Positions 52,888-60,710 of a DNA stretch of 64,000 nt are shown here, piece by piece. Origin of the DNA: Nitrospira sp. MA-1 (GTDB taxonomy: Bacteria > Nitrospirota > Nitrospiria > Nitrospirales > UBA8639); the NCBI GenBank assembly GCA_032139905.1, contig JAQJDB010000007.1:1116001-1180000 (forward strand), in the 5' to 3' direction. Under the pieces are notes generated by a model. That model was not told the origin of the DNA and made no database searches. It was given only the letters and a program-made list of their open reading frames with translations. Every line of letters starts with the position of its first letter. The stretch's first letter is position 1. Made by a program: the position numbers and the translations under genes.

Positions 52888-54696
52888 ATGGGTAAAGTAT
52901 GGAACTCAATAGGCATCGGTCCAAAGGTGGTGATGACTATTATGGTGGTCTTTTCAAGTTTACTTGCAGGGGGAGCGTATTTGCTCGGACAGCAATTGCA
53001 TTCCGATCTTGAACGGGTCTTGTCCGATCAGGCGTTTATTGTTCAAAAACAAATTGAGGTCACTCGTGCCTATGTGACCAAAGAGTTTGTGGTGAAAGCC
53101 AAAGCGGCTGGGATGAACATGGGTGTTGATCATAGTGCTCCCGATACGGTTCCCTTTCCCGCCACATTTGCCCGTGAAACCTCTGAACTATTGGCTGAGG
53201 AAGGGGTCTTTAATGCCCGGATCGTGAGTCTCTCTCCCCTGAATCCCAAAAATGCTCCGCAAGATGCCTTTGAGAAAGAGGCTCTAGCTGCCCTATCTGC
53301 GGGCCAAAAGGAATTTACCAAAAACGATACCGTGAATGGGAAAATGATGTTCCGGCGTGCGACCCCGGATCTGGCGACGACCCAGGCCTGTATAGGCTGT
53401 CATGAGGGTAAAAAAATTGGGGAGATGTTAGGAGCGGTGTCGGTACAAATTCCCATGGATGGTCCCGCGGCACAATTACAAGGGAATCTCAGCAATATGT
53501 ATATGGGGATACTGGCCGTAGGTGTGTTGATGATGGGGCTGTTGTATCTGATGATTGCGAAGCTGGTGGTCAAGCCGATGAAGAGTCTGGAGTCCATGGC
53601 GGAGCGAGCCAAGGAAGGAGATCTCACTGGTCGGGCCAGCGTGAACAGTCAGGATGAAATCGGTCGAACCAGTGAATCGTTTAATATGATGTTTGACCGG
53701 GTGAGTGAAGTAATCGGGTCTGTAAAAACCGCTGTTTCCGGAATTACGACAGGGACTTCCGAGATTAATGCAGGAACCTCCGATCTCGCCGGGCGAACCT
53801 CGGCGCAAGCAGGAGCCCTAGAAGAAACCAGTGCGTCCATGGAAGAGATGACCTCTACCATTAAACAAAATGCGGATAACGCCAAACAGGCGAACCAATT
53901 GGCGGTGGCCGCTCGGGAAGTGGCGGAGAAGGGTGGCGCGGTCACGGACAAGGCCGTAGAGGCCATGGATGAGATTAATAAGAGCAGCAAAAAAATTGCC
54001 GATATTATTAATGTGATAGATGAAATCGCGTTTCAAACAAATCTCTTAGCTTTGAATGCCGCGGTGGAAGCAGCAAGAGCGGGCGAGCAGGGTCGGGGTT
54101 TTGCGGTGGTGGCCTCAGAAGTGCGAAATCTGGCACAACGCTCAGCCACGGCGGCCAAGGAGATTAAGACGCTGATCAACGAATCGGTGCAAAAAGTTGG
54201 CGGTGGCAGTGAGTTGGTCAATCGCTCGGGTCAGACGCTGGCCGAGATTGTGAACTCGGTCAAACGGGTCACGGACATTATTTCAGAAATCAGTGCCGCT
54301 TCCCAGGAACAGGCGGCGGGGATTGATCAAGTGAATAAGGCTGTGATGCAGATGGATCAGGGCACGCAGCAAAATGCAGCCTTGGTGGAACAGGCGACTT
54401 CAGCATCCCAGTCAATGGCCCAACAGGCTGAGGATCTGTTGCGTCAGGTCGAGTTTTTCAAAGTCCAGACTGAATTCGCGGGGCAACGTTCTGAGCCTGT
54501 GGCGAAAACCGGCTCATCTGTTCACACTCAATCAATCAGCGGAACGGGGTCTCAATATTCTCGTTCGGCCTCGTCTATGAATGGTAAAGCTCAGGGAAAA
54601 CATTCCCCAACTAAAAAAGAGGTCGCTGTGGGTGTTGGAAGTTCGGGGACCAACGGGCATAAAAAGGCCGGGGATGATTTTTTCGAAGAATTTTAG
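52888..54696 (+). CDS. Methyl-accepting chemotaxis protein with c-heme DUF3365 sensor
   Basis: 602 residues from ATG 52888 (GGAGG eight bases upstream). Helices at about 15-34 and 208-230 enclose a DUF3365/Tll0287-like domain holding a covalent heme motif CIGCH near residue 170. HAMP and the MCP domain follow, with tip [20 protein letters not shown]. It ends DDFFEEF. A heme sensor implies response to redox, oxygen or NO. The ligand is not determinable here. The next gene encodes the same sensor fold alone. Confidence 0.93.
   Translation: MGKVWNSIGIGPKVVMTIMVVFSSLLAGGAYLLGQQLHSDLERVLSDQAFIVQKQIEVTRAYVTKEFVVKAKAAGMNMGVDHSAPDTVPFPATFARETSELLAEEGVFNARIVSLSPLNPKNAPQDAFEKEALAALSAGQKEFTKNDTVNGKMMFRRATPDLATTQACIGCHEGKKIGEMLGAVSVQIPMDGPAAQLQGNLSNMYMGILAVGVLMMGLLYLMIAKLVVKPMKSLESMAERAKEGDLTGRASVNSQDEIGRTSESFNMMFDRVSEVIGSVKTAVSGITTGTSEINAGTSDLAGRTSAQAGALEETSASMEEMTSTIKQNADNAKQANQLAVAAREVAEKGGAVTDKAVEAMDEINKSSKKIADIINVIDEIAFQTNLLALNAAVEAARAGEQGRGFAVVASEVRNLAQRSATAAKEIKTLINESVQKVGGGSELVNRSGQTLAEIVNSVKRVTDIISEISAASQEQAAGIDQVNKAVMQMDQGTQQNAALVEQATSASQSMAQQAEDLLRQVEFFKVQTEFAGQRSEPVAKTGSSVHTQSISGTGSQYSRSASSMNGKAQGKHSPTKKEVAVGVGSSGTNGHKKAGDDFFEEF
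53797..54420 (+). repeat. Duplicated MCP signalling-domain DNA, copy 2
   Basis: Partner of 51809-52432. Similarity fades after the [13 protein letters not shown] region, where the two C-terminal linkers begin. Confidence 0.75.
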
Positions 54697-54722
54697 ACAC
54701 CAGTAAGTCGTAAATCATTAAT

Positions 54723-54774
54723 GGTAAGGAGCGTGGGGAAAATCTTTTTGGGATTTTCTTCCGCTCCTTACTCC
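54723..54774. repeat. Heptad-type palindrome after the c-heme MCP, tight hairpin
   Basis: GTAAGGAGCGTGGGGAAAATC, a seven-base loop, and GATTTTCTTCCGCTCCTTAC. This is the most compact member of the family, with nearly complete pairing. No T-run follows, so it is not a standard terminator. Confidence 0.75.
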
Positions 54775-54898
54775 TGCCTTTTCTCCTTTCGTAAATTTAA
54801 TTGACTGTTCCTGGTTATGTCGGATAATCTACAGTCCCGAACCAGGGCATCTAATCCGTTCATATCATATTTTCAACACTCACAGGAGGAGGGTTGTT

Positions 54899-55438
54899 AT
54901 GAGAAGATGGGCTGCATTCGCAATGATGTTTGTCGTCTTCATGATGGGATTGGCCCTGGTTGTACCGGTGGGCCAAGCCGCAGACGCGGCTAAGGATTTG
55001 GCGGCGAAGTACATCCTGGCCACGGCTAAAGCTGCCAGAACGGTGTACGTCAAAGGTGTGGTGGCCGATGCGGGCAAAGGTGGCATGAAACCTGATGAAA
55101 ATTGGGTGAAGGATGACCACGCTATGATGCTCCCAGCTCAATTCGTGAAAGAGCTCGGAAAGGAATTAAAAGAATTTGATTTGTCCTTGGTGGGAACTGA
55201 GCCCTTGTATGCTTCCAATGCACCCAAGAGCGCAAAAGAAAAAGAAATGTTAGCAGAATTAGCCAAGGGGAAAGAAAAAGTGATCGTGGGAGAAGATGGT
55301 GGAGTGACCGTCGGTATGTCGGCCGATTATGCTATCGCTGATAGTTGTGCTGATTGCCATAACAAGCACCCTAAAACTACCAAAAAAGATTGGAAAAAGG
55401 GTGATTTTATGGGAGCCATTGTTGTCAGACTGAAATAA
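54899..55438 (+). CDS. Periplasmic c-type heme protein, DUF3365
   Basis: 179 residues. Signal peptide (RRWAAFAMMFVVFMMGLALV, cut near GQAADA), then a DUF3365/Tll0287-like domain with one CADCH heme site near residue 153 and C-terminal KKGDFMGAIVVRLK. The same domain is the sensor of the MCP encoded just upstream. It may be a soluble partner or ligand carrier for that receptor, or an unrelated cytochrome. GGAGGAGGG precedes the start and a strong terminator follows. Confidence 0.88.
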   Translation: MRRWAAFAMMFVVFMMGLALVVPVGQAADAAKDLAAKYILATAKAARTVYVKGVVADAGKGGMKPDENWVKDDHAMMLPAQFVKELGKELKEFDLSLVGTEPLYASNAPKSAKEKEMLAELAKGKEKVIVGEDGGVTVGMSADYAIADSCADCHNKHPKTTKKDWKKGDFMGAIVVRLK

Positions 55439-55469
55439 TTTCGTTGTAAGACTAATCGTCTTGAGGAAA

Positions 55470-55505
55470 GGCGGGGAAGGTATCACTACCTTCCTCGCCT
55501 TTTTT
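55470..55505 (+). terminator. Rho-independent terminator
   Basis: A 13-bp stem GGCGGGGAAGGTA / TACCTTCCTCGCC (one G-U), loop TCAC, then six or seven T. It ends the cheA-cheW-mcp-cytochrome unit. Confidence 0.93.
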
Positions 55506-55507
55506 AT

Positions 55508-56158
55508 TCCCACCCCGGGCTTCCATTTTTTTAATTACCTCCGGTCCTTACATTCGGTCATAGGTGTGCCGATAACATGAAATGGAAAAGGAAAAAGAAG
55601 TGAGACTGAAGGGTGAGTGGTAAAACCAATAGGCCAACGTCGCATGCCACATGAAAAAATTTGATTCTTGTATCCTTCCAATTTTCTTCACTTCATTGAT
55701 TCCCTGGAGTTGAAAACTTTCAACAGAGAATATGGTTGAAAAAAGTAATTTTTCGAATTGGGCTCTGGTCGGTAAGACCACCGCCCACAATCTTGCTCTT
55801 TTTGGGTGCAGGAGAAACTGCTGATGATTTTCCTCGGTATGGTAGCTCTTGAGTCAAAAGTCACCAATTAATTGAATGTCGGACATGAATAGTTGTACGG
55901 AACAGTCTGGCAATGTTGGGCCCAAGAATATGCCGAATCCTCGTGTGTATACGGACTCCGCGGGGATCACGATAGGATTGGGAACCACCAATACAGTACT
56001 TGAACTCCGGAAGCTTGGAAATGGAGTGGAGTTTGGTGGATGTGGGGAGGGTCACTTGGCATCGTCTTCCTCAGGCATATGATGCAATTGAAATTTCTGG
56101 AAAACCTTTTAGCGTTCTATATAGTCCATGGAATCCGATCTTTATGGGTTCCAGGATG
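55508..56158. other. Intergenic stretch without a convincing gene
   Basis: About 650 bases. Small frames exist (e.g. 55876-56082, 68 codons) but none has a recognisable motif or ribosome site. AT-richer than the neighbouring genes. Confidence 0.5.
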
Positions 56159-56221
56159 GTGAGAAGCAAGGCGTAAGGGAGGTGTGAGGTGTTCTTTGAC
56201 TCCTTACTTTTCACTCCTCAC
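56159..56221. repeat. Heptad-type palindrome before cheR, clearest phasing
   Basis: Left: GTGAGAA, GCAAGGC, GTAAGGG (56159-56179). Right: TCCTTAC, TTTTCAC, TCCTCAC (56201-56221), the complements of GTAAGGA, GTGAAAA and GTGAGGA. Both arms are exactly three heptads in mirrored order. Confidence 0.8.
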
Positions 56222-56271
56222 TATCAATCCCCTCCCTGTTTGGTTTGGATCAATTGAGGATAAAGGACAAT

Positions 56272-57111
56272 ATGATGACGACAACGTTGAGTGATAAAGA
56301 ATTTGAACAGTTTAAACACTTAATTTATCAGCAGGTCGGGATTACCCTCGATGTCCCTAAAAAAACGCTCTTAGTTTCTCGTTTGGGAAAACGGCTTCGG
56401 GATCTTCAGCTTTCCTCCTATCAGGCCTATTACGACTGCGTGAGCGGGAAAGGTGGAGAAGAAGAGTTGATGAAGTTGTTGGATCTTGTGTCAACGAATA
56501 AAACTGATTTTTATCGGGAGCCTGTGCATTTTGATTTTCTCCGCGACCAGGTTCTTCCAGAGATGCAATCGGCCAAGACTTTGAGAATTTGGTCTTCCGC
56601 GTCTTCTTCCGGGGAAGAACCCTATACGATTGCCATGACCTTGTCCGATGCCATTGCCGATATCAATCGATGGGACATCAAAATTCTCGCCTCGGATATT
56701 TCTACGCGGGTGCTGGCAAAGGCCTCCTCGGGTATCTATGAGGAGGAGCGGGTGAGTCAACTTCCCAATGATCTGGTGATGCGGCATTTTCTCCGTGGGA
56801 AAGGTCCGCAAGAGGGGAAACTACAGGTGCGCCCGCAGATCGCGCGCCTTGTGACCTTTCGACGGATAAATTTGATGGATCCGACATTTCCTATACGCAG
56901 TCAACTGGATGTGATTTTTTGTCGAAATGTGATGATTTATTTCGATCGTCCCACACAAGCCAAACTCATGGATAAGTTTTTCCGATATCTCCGCCCTGGT
57001 GGATATTTGTTTATCGGGCATTCCGAAAGTCTGCAGTGGATCGACCATCAATTTACGTATCTGCGCCCAACCATTTATCAAAAACCAGTTAGCGTGAAGA
57101 GTGAGGCGTAA
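56272..57111 (+). CDS. cheR: Chemotaxis protein methyltransferase CheR
   Basis: 279 residues from ATG 56272 (AAAGGA six bases upstream). N-terminal helical domain, then an SAM-binding domain: VSTNKTDFYREPVHF, LRIWSSASSSGEEPYTIAM, FCRNVMIYFD and GGYLFIGHSESL. It methylates MCP glutamates. The final codons and stop are made of the first heptads of the next repeat. Confidence 0.96.
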   Translation: MMTTTLSDKEFEQFKHLIYQQVGITLDVPKKTLLVSRLGKRLRDLQLSSYQAYYDCVSGKGGEEELMKLLDLVSTNKTDFYREPVHFDFLRDQVLPEMQSAKTLRIWSSASSSGEEPYTIAMTLSDAIADINRWDIKILASDISTRVLAKASSGIYEEERVSQLPNDLVMRHFLRGKGPQEGKLQVRPQIARLVTFRRINLMDPTFPIRSQLDVIFCRNVMIYFDRPTQAKLMDKFFRYLRPGGYLFIGHSESLQWIDHQFTYLRPTIYQKPVSVKSEA

Positions 57112-57181
57112 GGGGTGAAGGGTAAGTAGGGAGGAGTGGCGAAATGGAAATATTCATCCCGTTTCTCATGCTTCTGACTGG
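57094..57181. repeat. Heptad run overlapping the cheR stop
   Basis: Five units in exact phase: GTGAAGA, GTGAGGC, GTAAGGG, GTGAAGG, GTAAGTA (57094-57128), covering the last five sense codons and TAA of cheR. The right arm at 57161-57181 is weaker (complement of GTCAGAA, GCATGAG). Confidence 0.8.
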
Positions 57182-57204
57182 TGTCTCCGTACTTTAAGGA
57201 AATT

Positions 57205-57813
57205 ATGTCATCTACAGGATTGATGGAATTTGGACATATTCGGCGGATGCAGGATACCCGCTTCCCCTACGAAGTGGCCGTCATTCTTCCAGGTGAATAT
57301 TTTGTAAGCCGGGAACCCAAAGTTGTTTATACGGTATTAGGATCCTGTATCTCGGTGTGTCTGCGGGATCCAGAAGCCGGCGTGGGAGGGATGAATCATT
57401 TTATGTTAGCCGCACCCTCCAACACTGAAGGACACGATAATTGGGCGGATTCAGGACGATACGGGAGTTTTGCCATGGAAATGCTGATGAACGATATTTT
57501 TAAACGTGGCGGGAAAAAAGAGCGGCTTGAAGCGAAAGTTTTTGGCGGGGGAAAAATTTATGATGGCACCATTGATATTGGGGCTCAAAATGCCGCTTGG
57601 GCTCTTGCCTTTTTGGAACAGGAAGGTCTGTCGCCTATTAAGGCGGATGTCGGAGATGTCTGTCCTCGGAAGGTGTACTATTTCACCGATTCGGGGAAAG
57701 TACTCATGAAGAAGCTCGACCGTGTGGTGGCGAGTGCAATTGCGCAAGAGGAGGGGCAGTATCGAAGGAAACTGCAACATGCTCCTGTGCAGTCCGATGT
57801 CACACTTTTTTAA
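57205..57813 (+). CDS. cheD: Chemoreceptor glutamine deamidase CheD
   Basis: 202 residues from ATG 57205 (AAGGAAATT upstream). Catalytic Cys in TVLGSCISVCLRDPEAGVGG and His in GMNHFMLAAP are the family signature; KVFGGGKIYDG follows. CheD deamidates receptor glutamines and often works with CheC-type phosphatases, but no cheC is recognised here. Confidence 0.95.
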   Translation: MSSTGLMEFGHIRRMQDTRFPYEVAVILPGEYFVSREPKVVYTVLGSCISVCLRDPEAGVGGMNHFMLAAPSNTEGHDNWADSGRYGSFAMEMLMNDIFKRGGKKERLEAKVFGGGKIYDGTIDIGAQNAAWALAFLEQEGLSPIKADVGDVCPRKVYYFTDSGKVLMKKLDRVVASAIAQEEGQYRRKLQHAPVQSDVTLF

Positions 57814-57835
57814 GAAAACACGAGAATTACATGGA

Positions 57836-57901
57836 GTAAGGCGTGAGGAGAGAGGAATGTCGAGAGAACAGACCATTTGCTTTTTACTCTTGATTCCTCA
57901 C
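57836..57901. repeat. Heptad-type palindrome between cheD and cheB
   Basis: GTAAGGC, GTGAGGA, GAGAGGA (57836-57856) face three phased complements of GTGAGGA, ATCAAGA and GTAAAAA (57881-57901). Confidence 0.7.
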
Positions 57902-57933
57902 TGTTTGCTCTTTTCTGAATTAGGGGGATTAAT

Positions 57934-59001
57934 ATGAATGGGAAAAAAATCCGTGTGTTAATTGTTGATGACTCGGCGTTGATTCGGAATGTTATGACGG
58001 AGATTTTATCGCAAGACCCTGAAATTGAAGTGGTTGGAACCGCTCCTGACCCGTATGTCGCCAGGGATAAGATGAAAATCCTTCATCCTGATGTCCTGAC
58101 CCTGGATGTGGAAATGCCTAAAATGGATGGACTCACCTTTTTGCAGAAAATCATGGCGGCGCGCCCTATGCCTGTGGTGATGGTGAGTTCCTTGACTGAA
58201 CAAGGCGCGGCGACCACGTTACAGGCTTTGGAAGCCGGTGCTGTGGATTTTGTGACGAAGCCCACGGTGGATATTCAGCATGGTTTGTCGGACTTAGCTC
58301 ATCAAATTATAAGCAAAGTCAAGATCGCGGCCCAGGCCAGCGTGAAAAGCCGAACCCCACCGGCCGACTGTACTGAACGCATTAAACTGCTGGCTGCCCA
58401 ATCCGCAATGATTAAGACTACTGACACAATTATCGCTATCGGGGCGTCTACGGGTGGGACCGAAGCGCTCCGGGAATTATTGGAGGTGCTTCCACCGAAT
58501 ACCCCACCCATTATTATGACGCAGCATATGCCGGAACAATTTACCAAATCGTTTGCCAATCGGTTAAATGACCTGTGTCAGATTCACGTGAAAGAAGCTC
58601 GGGAAGGAGACAGCGTCATGCCTGGACAGGCCTTGTTGGCGCCGGGTAATTATCATATGGAACTTCGCCGGAGCGGGGCCCGCTATTATGTCTCACTTAA
58701 TCAAGAGCCACAGGTTAACCGATTTCGTCCTTCCGTGGACGTCATGTTTCGATCGGTCGCCCGGTATGCCGGAGGGAATAGTCTCGGGGTTATTCTGACC
58801 GGCATGGGGAGCGACGGAGCTGTGGGAATGTTCGAAATGAAACAGGCCGGAGCATATAACTTTGCCCAGGATGAAGCATCGTGTGTGGTTTTTGGGATGC
58901 CCAAGGAAGCCATCAAGGCTGGAGGAGTGGACAAAATTCTTCCGTTAAACGATATTCCTTCGGCAATGTTGGCTCATTTGAAAATGTTGGCTCCCCGTTA
59001 A
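57934..59001 (+). CDS. cheB: Protein-glutamate methylesterase CheB
   Basis: 355 residues: receiver (VDDSALIRNVM, acceptor in LTLDVEMPKMDG), linker, and methylesterase domain with catalytic Ser in IGASTGGTEAL, His in TQHMPEQFT and Asp in TGMGSDGA. It removes methyl groups from MCPs when phosphorylated by CheA. Confidence 0.97.
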   Translation: MNGKKIRVLIVDDSALIRNVMTEILSQDPEIEVVGTAPDPYVARDKMKILHPDVLTLDVEMPKMDGLTFLQKIMAARPMPVVMVSSLTEQGAATTLQALEAGAVDFVTKPTVDIQHGLSDLAHQIISKVKIAAQASVKSRTPPADCTERIKLLAAQSAMIKTTDTIIAIGASTGGTEALRELLEVLPPNTPPIIMTQHMPEQFTKSFANRLNDLCQIHVKEAREGDSVMPGQALLAPGNYHMELRRSGARYYVSLNQEPQVNRFRPSVDVMFRSVARYAGGNSLGVILTGMGSDGAVGMFEMKQAGAYNFAQDEASCVVFGMPKEAIKAGGVDKILPLNDIPSAMLAHLKMLAPR

Positions 59002-60056
59002 TGGGGCCTCATGGGTATGTCGGATACTGAGGCATGAACATGATTGTCTTTCCGATGGTTATTATTTGATTTTTCTTCAATTGAAACAAGACTACAAAAA
59101 ATCCTCAGGACCTTTGTTAGATCCGTCTCCGCAAAAAGAACGAATCCTGCCGGAAGTGATTCAAGCCAATTGGGACGCCAAGCGTTTATCTATCTGATGC
59201 AGGGTCAGTTCCAGCAGAGAGGAAACCTGTTTAATTTTCTTAATGATTTTGCATCATTTTTCAGAAATGATGGCCTGAAATATTCGTCTGTTCGCCATCG
59301 ATATTTCCCGGGAAATGATCGGACGTGGACAGGATGGATCATTCGATGTAAGTCGAGGTCTTTCCCTCCATTTCCTCAATACCTACTTTTCATGGCAGTG
59401 GATGGAATGGCAGATTCGTGAAGATGTGCGGAATATGATCGAATTTCCGGAGATGAATCTTACTGGTTCATGGCTGGTCCTTTTAAAGATGGATCTGGTG
59501 TTTATCCGAACTGTTATCGCGAATTTCGATATGAAGACCAAAAAAGACATTCTTCGGCGTATTTGAGGCATTCTCGCGTCTAATGGGTATTTCATTTGTT
59601 TGCCACGAAAACGACATCCACAGTGCTGATCATTTCAAGCGTGTGTCGGTAAACAGTTCCTCAGTGTACCCAGTTAGGACGGATTAACGGAGGGCTTAGT
59701 TCTTTGTCTTGGCTAATCTTTTCAAACTGCCTCACTCGAAGGGCCTAATATTTCAATAGATTTTGTCTATGTTCTTCGGTGGGCTCAGGAGAATGTTCGT
59801 CAGGTTCCCTCGAATGGATTGCTCACTACATATGGACAAACTGCGTGCTGGTCTCGATTCGAATTGTCAGAAAGTCCGGGTGCATAGGACGGTATGGTGC
59901 CAACTTGGCCGCATCATCTCTAGTCTCGTAGTCGATAAAAAAAAGCAATCTAAGGTTTAAAGGATAGAGCCGGAATGGTTAATTCTTTGTAAACCCCCAC
60001 CGATAAGGTGAATTGGATGATCACAGGATTGTCAAGAAGGATTCTTGTCATACACC
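59002..60056. other. Kilobase without an intact gene; possible gene remnant
   Basis: Between 59044 and 59566 two overlapping frames in different phases (59044-59421 and 59315-59566) have plausible protein-like composition (e.g. LTGSWLVLLKMDLVFIRTVI, KKDILRRI) but no complete domain. That would fit a decayed gene with a frameshift. From 59567 to 60056 nothing was recognised. Confidence 0.4.
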
Positions 60057-60068
60057 ATGGAGGAGTTT

Positions 60069-60416
60069 ATGAATGTCACGCAAGAAAAAATTGAGAAAGC
60101 CGTGGTCATGCATTTGGCTGGGCGGTTCGACTTTGGTGCAAAAAAAACCTTCAAAGACAGCTTAGATGAGGCAATGAAAGAGGGATCGCCGATAGTCTTG
60201 GATTTTGGGCAGGTCTCTTTTGTGGATAGTTCCGCCTTGGGTCTTTTGGTGATTGCCCATCAAACACTCAAAAGTAGAAAAATTCCTTTTAGTCTGGTGA
60301 ACCCGCAAACGTATGTTCGTCAGGTCTTGGATTTAGCCAATGTCGCCAAAATGATTCCCATTTATCAGACAATTGATGAGGTACCTCAATTGCCGGTCGT
60401 GCCATCAGGAGTGTAA
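60069..60416 (+). CDS. STAS-domain anti-sigma factor antagonist
   Basis: 115 residues from ATG 60069; ATG 60057 in frame is an alternative, and GGAGGAG lies between them. SpoIIAA/RsbV-like STAS fold: VVMHLAGRFDFGAKKTF, PIVLDFGQVSFVDSSALGLLV with the phosphorylatable serine in DSSALG. It is a second candidate partner for the RsbW-like kinase encoded at 43876-44790. Confidence 0.9.
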   Translation: MNVTQEKIEKAVVMHLAGRFDFGAKKTFKDSLDEAMKEGSPIVLDFGQVSFVDSSALGLLVIAHQTLKSRKIPFSLVNPQTYVRQVLDLANVAKMIPIYQTIDEVPQLPVVPSGV

Positions 60417-60516
60417 TCCATATTCATCTTTTTCCGACCTTGATGTTCTCTCTCACCAATGGAACCCAGATATGGATGGTGGAACATAAAAGATGAGTGT
60501 GAGAGGAAAGGAAGGA

Positions 60517-60657
60517 ATGACTACATTTCCCCATCATCTCCGCCGGTCGTTAGTGGGGATCTATCTGAAAAAGCAAAAGAGTATTACCGATGAAAAATGT
60601 CGGGAATGCCAGTGTATGATGGAGGGCGAAGGTGGGAGGGAACAGGACTGCTCCTGA
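60517..60657 (+). CDS. Possible 46-residue cysteine-rich protein
   Basis: ATG 60517 has AGAGGAAAGGAAGGA immediately upstream; ATG 60493 in frame would give 54 residues. Four cysteines: CRECQC followed by a final DCS. A basic N-terminal half (HHLRRSLVGIYLKKQK) precedes them. It might be a small metal-binding or regulatory peptide; no family recognised. Confidence 0.42.
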   Translation: MTTFPHHLRRSLVGIYLKKQKSITDEKCRECQCMMEGEGGREQDCS

Positions 60658-60710
60658 CTTTCCCCATTCAATAATAAAAAAAAGACCTTTCTTACGGAGA
60701 GCCCTCATCT

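Noticed and set aside
54723-54774. Rho-independent terminator after the c-heme MCP
   Set aside because: The hairpin is strong, but no T-run follows; it fits the heptad palindrome family better.
55876-56082. 68-codon frame in the gap before cheR
   Set aside because: No ribosome site and glycine/serine-rich composition without a domain.
19555-57901. CRISPR array
   Set aside because: The heptad elements are dispersed one per gap, palindromic and without regular spacers.
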